DNA of 64,000 bases from Adenophora triphylla var. japonica (lineage: Eukaryota > Streptophyta > Magnoliopsida > Asterales > Campanulaceae), in the NCBI GenBank assembly GCA_022495995.1, contig JAFEMH010000747.1:62001-126000 (forward strand), read 5' to 3'. Positions within the stretch are counted from its first letter, which is position 1, and every line of letters starts with the position of its first letter. Below are positions 46,130-56,159 of the stretch, piece by piece. The position numbers and the translations under genes were made by a program. The notes below the pieces were generated by a model. It saw only the letters and a list, made by a program, of their open reading frames with translations, did not search any database and had not been told where the DNA came from.

Positions 46130-46400
46130 AAAACCTCGACTTAGGATCATACTCCTGAACTGAGTCCCCATTTAGGTTCATACTCCTGAACTGAAATCCC
46201 GACTTAGGATCATACTCCTGAACTAGGTCCCCATTTAGGTTCATACTCCTGAACTGAATCCTCATTTAGGTTCATACTCCTGAACTGAATTCTCATTTAG
46301 GTTCATACTCCTGAACTGAGTCCTCATTTAGGTTCATACTCCTGAACTGAAATCTCATTTAGGTTCATACTTCTGAACTAAACCTCAGCTTAGGTTCATC
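46130..46400 (+). repeat. E4 tandem repeats, TTTAGGTTCATACTCCTGAA unit
   Basis: About nine copies of a 29- to 32-bp unit containing TAGGTTCATACTCCTGAACT or TAGGATCATACTCCTGAACT. Confidence 0.85.
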
Positions 46401-46669
46401 CCCAACGAAAGTTAACGGAATTCCGGTCCCTTCAAATGAAGTCCACCAAAAGACTGTCTATCCCCTCGGAGTCTGTCCCCAACGAAAGGTTACGAACATC
46501 GAAGGAAATCGTTTCAAAACAAATTGATACCTCCAGATCACTCTTTATCAAGGTTCAAGGCACCTGAGACGCCATCATTAAGGTTTGAGGCACCTAAAAC
46601 GCTATCACACACAACACGAGTAAAGCGATAAATCGCAATCATCCCCTAATTCGACAAACCGAAACCATT

Positions 46670-46915
46670 ACCAGGGCGACTTCCCAAAAATAGTCAAATC
46701 TTAGGGCGACTTCCCAAAAATAGTCAAATCATAGGGTGACTTCCCAAAAATAGTCAAATCATAGGGCGACTTCCCAAAAATAGTCAAATCATAGGGCGAC
46801 TTCCCAAAAATAGTCAAATCATAGGGCGACTTCCCAAAAAATAGTCAAATCATAGGGCGACTTCCCAAAAAAATAGTCACATCTTAGGGCGACTTCCCTA
46901 AAATAGTCCCTCTAG
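46670..46915 (+). repeat. E4 tandem repeats, 32-bp unit, second block
   Basis: About eight copies of the GGGCGACTTCCCAAAAATAG unit, near-identical to each other, which suggests recent expansion. Confidence 0.85.
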
Positions 46916-46969
46916 GGTCGACGTCTGAAGATAGTCGAAAGACCTGAACTACGACTGGCTTGATTCCTC

Positions 46970-47235
46970 TTAAGGATACGTAGGTAGCCTATCACTAGGT
47001 TTAACCATCAGACCGAAAATGGTCATTCCTATCCCCAGCAGAGCGGACACACTAGGTTCAGCCATCGGACCGAAAATGGTCATTCCTATCCCCAGCAGAG
47101 TTTCTTTCAGCAAACGACTGCAGAACTCGCCAGGTTGACATCCTAAAACAGTCACTCCAGGGTCAGAGACCCGAACTACGGCCGACTTGATTCCCATTCG
47201 GGATACGTAGGTAGCCTATCGCTAGGTTCAGCCAC
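46970..47235 (+). repeat. E4 duplicated block before the 3' LTR
   Basis: CGGACCGAAAATGGTCATTC (or CAGACC in the first) occurs twice, at about 47,010 and 47,068. GGATACGTAGGTAGCCTATC occurs at 46,974 and 47,202. GATACGTAGG-type phrases are common upstream of the 3' LTR in Tat elements (recollection). Confidence 0.7.
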
Positions 47236-47310
47236 TCGATCACTTGATCATCCTGTCAAATATGGAGCCTTACTCTTATCGACGACCCCGCTTCCTTCGA
47301 AAGCGCCGTC

Positions 47311-47323
47311 GCCGAGGGGCTAC
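47311..47323 (+). other. E4 polypurine tract
   Basis: GCCGAGGGGCTAC precedes the LTR start TGCAAGTGC. It has the same G-run plus AC layout as E1 and E2. Confidence 0.65.
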
Positions 47324-49049
47324 TGCAAGTGCTCCAATTTGAGTCGTTAGTATTTTCGTTAGAAAATTAACGAAAGCCCTAACATTCCTAACATTTCTAA
47401 CAATTCCTAACCTTTCTAACAAAGTGAGGGTAGATTAGGGATTGCCATTTAAGGTTAAACCAAGAAAATAATCTTAAAAAAGAAAAGAAATTGGAAAAAT
47501 CTGAATTAGGCAAGCTGAAAAACAGCAACCAGTTTGATTTTTCAAAAGATATTCCTTGTGTCCAAAGCCTGGAGCTGCATTTAATGAACAGTGCACGCCT
47601 CCAGACTTGTCCACGCGGATGATTATGGCATTTTCAGTGGCCTATAAATTGAACCCTTCTCTCTCAGTTTACACAACACAATTCACTCACAGCAACAGCA
47701 CTCTGGCGAAAAATAGAGAGAAAACAGTGGGAATCCTTAGATTGCCACCATTTTCTCTTGAATCTTTCCCAAATCCCACTCACTCCAAATACTCTCAAAT
47801 CACTCCCATTCATACACAAGCCCAAGCTTCAATCACCTCTTAAGAGGAGGATTAGAGAGAAAACATAGAGGACTTAATTGTTATTTACTTGTTTTCTCTT
47901 TGACCAACTCTAATCACAAGCCCTAAACACATTCAAACCCTAAACACATTCAAACCAAGCCTTGAATTCATTCAAACACAAACACAAGGGAAAATAGGTA
48001 TAACCTCCCTCTCCCTACCCTAAATCTCTCTCATCCATGCATGAACTTTCAAACTCCAAAATGTAGTTTGTTCATCTTCTTGCTCTAGATCCAAGAGGAT
48101 CACCATGGAAGTTCATCTCCATGGATGATCCTCTACAAGGATCAACATTACTTTCAAAGTGTATTTACTTATTTGCAAACACATTTTCAAAACCCTAAAA
48201 ATCATTTTCATACACAAAATCTTTCTTTCAAGGGATAAAATTCTCCTTCCCAAGCAAATGAAATGCTTAAGTCCTAATGTACCCCAAGGATAGCTTGATA
48301 TAGTAGATCACCACTAAAATATTTAGTGATCACTAATCAAAGCATAGGGAAATGGGGACAAGCATGGATGCCAAACCCCTTTTAAATCATGTTTTTCTTC
48401 AAGAGGAAGTTGCTGTCCAGTAGCCTTTCTCTAAGACCTCTGTCCATGGTCTAATTTTTTGGATATACAGAAACTTGGAATTTGGTGTTTACTACAAAAT
48501 ACTTTTTGTAGCCAACATCCAGAGATTTCCAGAAATATTTTTACTTTATTTTTTACGTGAGTAAAACTCCCTTTTTCAAATTTTCTTTTAAAAGTCAGTT
48601 CCTCAGTCTCTGGAAATCCAGATTTCATATCTGAGATTTCCAGAAGGTTTTAGTCCACCAAATCACCTCCAAATGGGAAAGTTCTTTTTCATAAACCTTA
48701 TTTAAGGTGTTTTGAACAACTTTCATTCTCGGACTTTCCCCATATTTTGAAGTTTTAAAGCCCTTAAACCCATTTTAAAATCAAGTGTCCACTGCCTTTT
48801 TCATTCTGGCAGAATTGGTTTTCAACTTCAAAAGGTCTTTTGAGTACCAAAACTCAACCCTAAAATCACACCAAAAATCATGGGATTTTTTCAAAGTCTT
48901 ACAAAGAGTCCTCAATTTTTACTTTTCAGTTTGAACTTATTTTGGCCAAAAAACACACACACACACACACAAAAATGATTTTTAATGCTTGGAAGACTCG
49001 TTTTACGAGGCACTTCAGTTGAACACTAACGTTCTTCCCGGAGCGTAAC
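47324..49049 (+). repeat. E4 3' LTR, first part
   Basis: Starts TGCAAGTGCTCC; TATAAA at 47,643-47,648. It matches the 5' LTR closely except for 48,565-48,770, where the 5' LTR has other sequence. It is cut at GCGTAAC by E6; the rest is at 59,425-59,535. Confidence 0.93.
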
Positions 49050-49054
49050 GTGAC
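49050..49054. other. E6 target-site duplication, left copy (GTGAC)
   Basis: GTGAC before the E6 LTR; its copy is 59,425-59,429. The intact E4 5' LTR has a single GTGAC at this place (near 38,051), which proves the insertion. Confidence 0.95.
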
Positions 49055-49821
49055 TGAAAGCGTGAGCTTTTTAGGAAACCAATTCTTGTTTCCTTATTTC
49101 AAAAGACTTCTATATGGTAAGAAGATTTTGGAACTTTCATGGAGATTTATAAGTATTCTACTTTGACTAGGAATTATAAATATAGTAAATATCTTTTATT
49201 TATGTACATAGTTTTATATTAGGACTAACCTACTAATATTTGATTTCCTTGTGAGTGTGTTTTATGTTTTCATATAGGAAAAGGATTCTCACAAAGGAAG
49301 AGGTCGATTGCATGAAGATCTTCTCAATGGTGCACTATAAATACAAGGCATTCAGCACAAAGAGAAGCTACGGATTTTAGAGAGAAAAATACACATACTT
49401 CATAGCATTCGACTTTGTTGATTTTAGGTTGTGAGCTTACATCCGTAACTCACATCTAGGTTTTCATAAAGGTCTCTTGTTTTACTTCTGATTGAATAAG
49501 TCCTACTTGGGAAAGGGGAGTTATTCATATCGTAGAAGGTGATTAGAACTTGTTTAGTATTTTCATATTTTAGTTTTTCACTTATTTGTTTTTGTAAGAA
49601 ACAAAAGTTTTTATAGTGAAAGGTTTTTGGGCGTAAGCCTAGTTTGCTGATCACATTGATCAGTAAGCGTAAATAACTCTTGAGTTATTGCATTTAATTT
49701 GCTTTTAATTACTTTATTCCGCTGCATTATCTGTGGATGTGTGGACAGTTGTGAGACACATCTGTACTCACATCCTTTGCCTATTGCGTGATCTAAGTTT
49801 CCTAGCTACACGAAACTTTCA
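49055..49821 (+). repeat. E6 5' LTR
   Basis: TGAAAGCGTGAGC to CGAAACTTTCA; TATAAATA at 49,336-49,343. It holds CACATC cassettes at 49,438-49,456 and 49,736-49,774. Confidence 0.96.
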
Positions 49822-49823
49822 AT

Positions 49824-49835
49824 TGGTATCAGAGC
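49824..49835 (+). other. E6 primer-binding site (initiator tRNA-Met type)
   Basis: TGGTATCAGAGC, two bases after the LTR, is the standard site for initiator tRNA-Met used by plant copia elements. Confidence 0.9.
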
Positions 49836-49882
49836 CAACTCTCGAAATATTACTGAGTGTTGATCCAGAAAGTGTAGTCATT

Positions 49883-51165
49883 ATGGAATGCCAAAATCAC
49901 CAAAATAGGCCTCCTGTCTTGGATGGTACCAATTATTCTCTTTGGAAGTCTAAGATGCGAAATTACATCAAAAGTATTGATTAAAGGGCTTGGATGTGCA
50001 TTCTTGTCGCATGGCAACCTCCTACTGTGGAGAAAAAGCCATCTTCTGGTGTTGGTGAGTCTTTTTTCGAAAGAAAACCTGAAGAGCAATGGACTCTTGA
50101 TGAAATACAAGCTGCAAATTACAATTCAAAAGCTATGGGTGCTATTTCCAGCCATGTTTAAGGAATATGTACAAGCTTATAACTAATGAGAGTATAGCCA
50201 AAGCGCTTGGGATATTTTGCAAACTCAATGTGAGGGAGCACCAAGTGTGAAGGCTACCAGCTTAGAATTTTAGTGGATAGGTTTGAGTTACTTCGAATGG
50301 AAGAAAGCTGAGGACATTGTGTCATATCTTTGCTAAGATTCATGAGATTTCAAATGAATGCACAAGTCTAGGAGAATCTATCTCCAATGCAAGACTTGTT
50401 AGTAAGATTCTAAGGACCTTACCCTGAGAGGTTTAACATTAAAGTAGGCTGTGATTGAAGAAACAAAGGACACAAACACCGTAGGTCTTGACACAATCAT
50501 AGGAATCTTGACCGTGTTTGAGCTTAACCTTGAGGCTCGGAAAAAGAACAAAACACACAGTCTTGCCCTCAAAAGTCTTTGACTCTTCCAAAAGAGCTTG
50601 TGAAATTATCTCTCTGAAATTGACAAGTCTAATCTTGAAGATGAGGATGTAGCTTTTATTTCAAAGAAATTCAGTTCTATCTTGAAAAATAGAAGGATAA
50701 GCAAATTCCCTAATAGACCTACTTCGATCTTGAAAAGCCAAAGTCTAGCACTGACACTGGATTCAAGAAACCAAGTTTTGAAAACAAATCATCTGAATCT
50801 GTCCAATGTAGGGCATGTCGTGGCTTTGGTCATTATGCAAATGAGTGTGCTAATACACTTAAAAAGAAGGGAATGAGCTTAACTGCTACCCTCAGTGACA
50901 GTGAGGATGAGGAAGAAGAAGTGGCTAATATGTCTGTCTTAAATCGCCATTCTCGTGTTTAATGCCTTTTCTGCGAGATATAGAAGAATATACTCCTGAA
51001 AATCCCTTGGATGTGGGCTCGGTTGTGTACACATTACGGTGTCACATCCAACCTGGTGTTGAATCTGTTTCTCTGTAAAAAGGAGATTCGGATGATGAAG
51101 ATGAAGAAAGGGACATCCCCTATGAGGAACTTTTTGCCACATACAAGGAGCTGCATACAGATTGG
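49883..51165 (+). pseudogene. E6 gag (broken)
   Basis: It starts MECQNHQNRPPVLDG, then NYSLWKSKMRNYIKSID, the usual copia gag start. A TAA at 49,982-49,984 follows, and homology continues after it with frameshifts (for example KPEEQWTLDEIQAANYNSKA). A zinc knuckle CRACRGFGHYANEC (CX2CX4HX4C) lies at 50,807-50,848, followed by an acidic stretch. It is multiply broken. Gag forms the particle. Confidence 0.8.
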
Positions 51166-52053
51166 ATGAAAAGATTGGACAAAATTGAGGTACTTGTTAA
51201 GGTAAACAAATCTCTTTCTGATAAATTGGCTGCTTGTGAAGATGAGAAAGCTGTACTTTCAAAGGAAAATGATTCTCAAAAAGATACCATTGCAAGACTT
51301 GAAGTCCTTGTGACCAAAAGAGAAGTTGACCTTGAAAAGTTCAAAAATGAATATGAAAAAGCTGAAAATACCTTTACTAAATTAAACAAAAGTAAGATGA
51401 AAATGGAAGAAGCTTTTTCTGTAGGTCAACGTGACAAAACTGGTTTGGGTTTTGAAAATAATTTTGTAAAGGAGGGATGTGAGGCTTCTCCTTCAAAAAT
51501 TGTGAAAAAACAAGCTTTTAAAGAAAAAGTCATTTTGAGTGAGAAGAGACCTAGAAAGAGGCATTACATTTGCCATTACTGCCTAGCTCCTGGTCACATT
51601 AGGCCCTTCTGTTACAAACTCAAGGCTGATAAAAAATCTGGTCACTTCAATCAGCCTCAGATGTGTGAAAAGATGTATGCACATCCTAACACACATCCTG
51701 TCAATCTGAGACCTCTGCAACCCAAAAAGAAAACTGTTAAACAGTGGGTGGCCAAACCAATTACCACCTGCAATGTTGTTTACTCTTCCCTCAAGAGTCT
51801 TGTCTACGGCTCTTGGTATTTTGATAGTGGGTGCTCTAGACACATGACTGGAAACCAAGCAGTCCTTCTTGATTATGAAGTGATAAATGGAGGGAAAGTA
51901 AATTTTGGTGGAGGTGCTCAAGGAAAGATTGTTGGGAAAGGAACCCTGAATGTTAAGGGTCTCCCAAAATTGCACAATGTGTACCATGTGGAAGGCTTGA
52001 AAGCCAACCTAATAAGCATCGATCCAAGCTGTGTGATGATGACCTATTTGTGA
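51166..52053 (+). pseudogene. E6 gag/pol linker, second knuckle and aspartic protease
   Basis: It begins with a coiled coil (KVNKSLSDKLAACEDEKAVL). A second, knuckle-like CHYCLAPGHIRPFC follows (CX2CX4HX4C). Near nt 51,815 SWYFDSGCSRHMTGN is the copia protease active site (D-S-G). The frame ends at 52,051-52,053 after a frameshift near 52,015; homology continues in the next frame. A CACATC pair lies at 51,680 and 51,692, here read as AHPNTHP. Confidence 0.85.
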
Positions 52054-53159
52054 AGTTTGATAAGCACTTGTGTGAAGTGTTTGATAAGGATAATAAATGT
52101 GTGTTTCTTGGTCCTAGATCTGTCGACAATTGTTACCAATTTGGTGACAATCTTTCTTGCCTAAGCTCAAAAGCTAATGATGTCAATCTATGGCACCAAA
52201 AATTAGGGCATGCTAGCTGTAGAACTCTGGAAGAACTTCAAAGGTTTGAAGCTATTAAAGACCTCCCTAAACTGAACTTCAAGAACCCTGATGTCTGTGG
52301 TTCATGTCAAAAGGGAAAACAAACAAAAGCATCACATAAAAAGGTCTAACAATGCTCCACAACTAGATGTTTGGAGATGATTCACACTGATTTAATGGGA
52401 CCTATTGAAGTAGAAAGCTTTGGTAGGAAAAAGTATGCCTTTGTGTGTGTTGATGATTATTCTAGGTACACTTGGATAATGTTCTTAAGAGAAAAGTCAG
52501 TAACAATTGGAGAATTCAAGAATTGGTACAAAATGGTGAGAAACCTTTATGGCCTTAAGACTGTAAGAATAAGGTCTGACCATGGCACTGAATATGAGAA
52601 TCAAATGTTCACCAATTTTTGCAATTCTAAGGGAATCACTCATGAGTTTTCTGCACCAATCACCCCACAGCAAAATGGAATTGCTGAAAGAAAGAATAGA
52701 ACCTTGCAAGAAATGGCTAGGGTCATGCTAAGTTCAAAGAACTTGTCCAAGAAATTTTGGGCAGAAGCTTTAAACACTGCTTGCCACATTGGCAATAGGG
52801 TGTTCCTAAGGATTGGTAGCACTGTCACCCCATATCAAATCCTCCTTGGAAAGAAACCAACTGTGAAATATTTTCATGTGTTTGGATGTGTTTGTTATAT
52901 TCTCAATGATAGAGAATACCTGTCCAAGTTTGATTCAAAAAGTGACAAAGCAATTTTCATGGGCTATTCCACAAACAGTAGAGCTTACAGAGTTTTCAAT
53001 CTCAAAACTAAGACCATTATGGAATCTGCTAATGTTAAATTTGATGACTCACTTGATCTTAACCTCAAGGCTGCGAAGATGATGTTTCGGGTTGCTTCTT
53101 TGGTAGGAAGGATGAAGAAAGCAGTCTTGAAAAATCAAAAGAAGCTTCCAAAGGCTTGA
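52050..53159 (+). pseudogene. E6 integrase
   Basis: A GAG-pre-integrase segment (NLWHQKLGHASCRTLEEL to CGSCQKGKQ: H, H, C, C zinc ligands) is followed by an in-frame TAA at 52,347-52,349. The core then has IHTDLMGPIEVESFGRK, RIRSDHGTEYENQMF and NGIAERKNRTLQ, which contain the catalytic D, D and E. The C-terminal part (FGCVCYILND, FMGYSTNSRAYRVFN) is present. The frame ends at 53,159 by a frameshift between about 53,090 and 53,200. It inserts the cDNA into the genome. Confidence 0.88.
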
Positions 53160-53196
53160 TAAAAATGTTGTACCTGATAAGGATGTAACTAAGGAT

Positions 53197-54588
53197 GTGG
53201 ACACATCTGCCTCCACATCTGAACCCACATCTGCTCCCACATCCACTCAAACTCCTGTAACTGAGGACAATTCCTCTGATTCTGATCAGGATGATGCTCC
53301 AGAAGGTAATGTGAATGGGTGTATGGATAGATCAAAGGATATTCCTTCTAAAATCCAGAAAAACCACCCCACTTCACAAGTTGTGGGAGATGTGCATGCT
53401 CAAGTGAGAACTAGACAAAAGGACAAAGTTGATTATAGAAAAATGGCTGGTTTATGGAGTTGCTCCTCAGCATACTCCCAGGTAAGTTTCTGTTGTTTTG
53501 TTTCAAAAATTGAACCTAAGAATGTTGCTGAAGCATTGAAAGATACTGACTGGATTATAGCTATGCAAGATGAATTGATTCAATTTGAGAAGAATGAGGT
53601 GTGGACTCTTGTTCCTAGGCCCTCACATGGTAATGTCATAGGAACCAAATGGATTTTCAAGAACAAAACTGATGAGCAAGGTGTGATAACTAGAAATAAA
53701 GCTAGGTTAGTTGCTCAAGGTTATACTCAAATAGAGGGAATTGACTTTGAGGAGACATTTGCCCCTGTTGCAAGAATTGAGTCCATTAGGCTTTTATTAG
53801 CCATTGCTTGTTATCTCAAGATTACTCTTCATCAAATGGATGTTAAGAGTGCTTTTCTAAATGGGATATTAAATGAGGAAGCCTATGTTGAACAACCTAA
53901 AGGCTTTGTGGACTTCAAATATCCTAATCATGTGTATAAACTGAAGAAAGCTCTGTATGGGCTAAAGCAAGCCCCTAGAGCTTGGTATGGTAGATTGACT
54001 GACCATTTGCTTCAACTAGGATTCAAGAGAGGTGAGGTTGACAAAACCTTGTTTGTGAGGAGAAATAAGAAGGAGATTCTTGTGGCACAAATCTATGTAG
54101 ATGACATTGTGTTTGGATCAAATTCTGATCCAATGCTAGCTAAATTTGTGGATAGCATGACTTCCACATTTGAGATGAGTATGGTAGGTGAGTTGAACTT
54201 TTTCTTAGGCTTACAGATTAAGCAATTCAAAGATGGCATGTTCATTTCACAGTCTAAGTATGCCAAGAATCTTGTGAAAAAGTTTGAGCTTGAACACTCT
54301 TCATATCAAAGAACCCCAATGGGATCTTCCCAAAAGCTAAGTCATGATTCTGATGGTGAGAGTGTTGATCAAACCCTTTATAGAAGCATGATAGGAAGTC
54401 TGCTTTACCTCACTGCAAGTAGACCTGACATTATGTACAGTGTGTGTCTCTGTGCTAGATACCAAGCCAACCCCAAAGTGTCCCATCTTAAAGCCTTGAA
54501 AAGAATCATTAGGTATGTGAGTGGGATTTGTGAACCTAGGTCTCGCATTACTCAAAGAAACAAACACCAATTTGGTTGGGTACACTGA
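53197..54588 (+). pseudogene. E6 reverse transcriptase
   Basis: After a Ser/Thr-rich linker (with three further CACATC repeats) the reverse transcriptase (RVT_2) is well kept: [67 protein letters not shown] and the catalytic YVDDIVFGS. The frame ends shortly after [12 protein letters not shown] because of an indel near 54,535. It is the longest intact enzymatic segment of E6. Confidence 0.92.
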
Positions 54589-55087
54589 TTCTGATTGGGC
54601 TGGAAATAGTGATGATAGAAAGAGTACCACTGGTGGATGTTTCTACCTAGGAAATAACCTTGTGTCTTGGTATAGTAGAAAGCAAAATTGTGTGTCTTTA
54701 TCCACTGCTGAGGCTGAATATGTTGCCCTTGGGAGTTGCTGCACACAATTGCTTTGGATGAATCAAATGTTGAAAGATTATGGATTGAATAGCAAAGTTT
54801 TGACTGCTTTTTGTGATAACAAAAGTGCCTTGGACATATCTAAAAATCCTGTCCAACATTCTAGAACAAAGCACATTGATATTAGACATCATTTCATTAG
54901 AGATCTTGTAGAACAAAAAACTGTGTGTCTGGAATTTGTTGGGACTGAAAATCAATTGGCTGACATATTTACAAAGGCATTAGATTTGGAGAGATTTTCC
55001 TCCTTGAGGAAGTCTCTTGGCTTCATTGTGATATCTAAGGTTGTGAGACCGATGTGTCTCACATCCTCTAACACATCTGTAGATTAG
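54521..55087 (+). pseudogene. E6 RNase H (end of pol)
   Basis: [40 protein letters not shown] and FCDNKSALDISKNPVQHSRT are the copia RNase H motifs with the D, E and D residues. ADIFTKALDLERFSSLRKSL is the usual end of copia pol. The stop is TAG at 55,085-55,087. The last codons contain a CACATC pair (55,060 and 55,072). Confidence 0.9.
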
Positions 55088-56159
55088 AGCTAAAAAAAAA
55101 AATTAATAAAAAAAAAAAAATCATAAAAGAAAAATCCAAAAAATATCATGCATTAGCACGAAATTTCTCAGTGTGGTCACTTGTGAGTCCTCATCTTGAC
55201 ATTATTTTTGATCACTTAATTGTGAGCACTTCCTGTTCATGTTACCTTTTGGTGACTTGATATAACCTTCCTAGGTATCTCACAGTGGGTGCTAAAAGAA
55301 AAAAAAATATATATATGTGAGAAACAGCTGCTTCACCCTTAGTATGAAGCCATACCATTGTGATCAAGTGATTTTCATAAGAAAACTTGAAGTCAAACTT
55401 GATAAGATCATTGGGAAAAAGGGCTATCTTTGGGATCAAGTAAAGTGAAAGCTACTCACATTGCAAAAATCCACAACAAAAAATTGGTGGATGCATCCTA
55501 GAGGCTGTGCAGATTGGATTATTGCTCATTGACTTTTTGTGATCTAAATGTGTCCCAATATGTGACTCACATCCTATGCCACATCCATAAACTGAGAATA
55601 TTTCCTTCACCTGTGTGTTTGCATCATGCTAGGCATATTGCATTTTTAGGACATATAGGAGCTTTGTAAATATGCTAGTTAATTAATTTTCCTTCCTAGT
55701 TCATTCTTTGATTATATAGGTTTTTGATCTCCAATATCTTTCATGAAAGAAAAAGGTGTGTATCAATCCTTGTTTGAAAAGGTTGGAAAATTCTTTTGGG
55801 ATTCTGTTTTATTTAAAGATATGACCAAAATATTTTTGTTTCCATAAAAATCTAACAAAATCTTGGTTTAATTTAATCCCCTATTTTCTTGGAAGGTGAT
55901 TGTGTGTGGTAACCTCAAAGGTTTCTAGCCGTTGGAGATCTCTTAAGGATTTTATGCTGTGTTAAACCTTTTTGGAGAAGGTTTCCTAATTCTATTAGGA
56001 AAGGGGGAGCTGTGAGTATTTATGAGACCTCACATCCGTCCCATCCCCCATAAACCTTGATAAAACCCTTTGTTCTTCCTTTCTCCTTGCACACAATTAC
56101 ACACACATTGCTTTAATTTCTTCATTAACTGTTCCACCTAACCCAATTCGTCAAATCAA
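55088..56159. other. E6 spacer between pol and the extra ORF
   Basis: No gene. A-rich run at 55,094-55,140, CACATC pair at 55,568 and 55,580, and a G-rich AAGGGGGAGC at 56,001 that may act as an internal polypurine tract. Confidence 0.5.

Noticed and set aside
45820..46915. CRISPR-like arrays of 30-33-bp units
   Set aside because: The units are head-to-tail with no unique spacers, and this is plant retrotransposon DNA.
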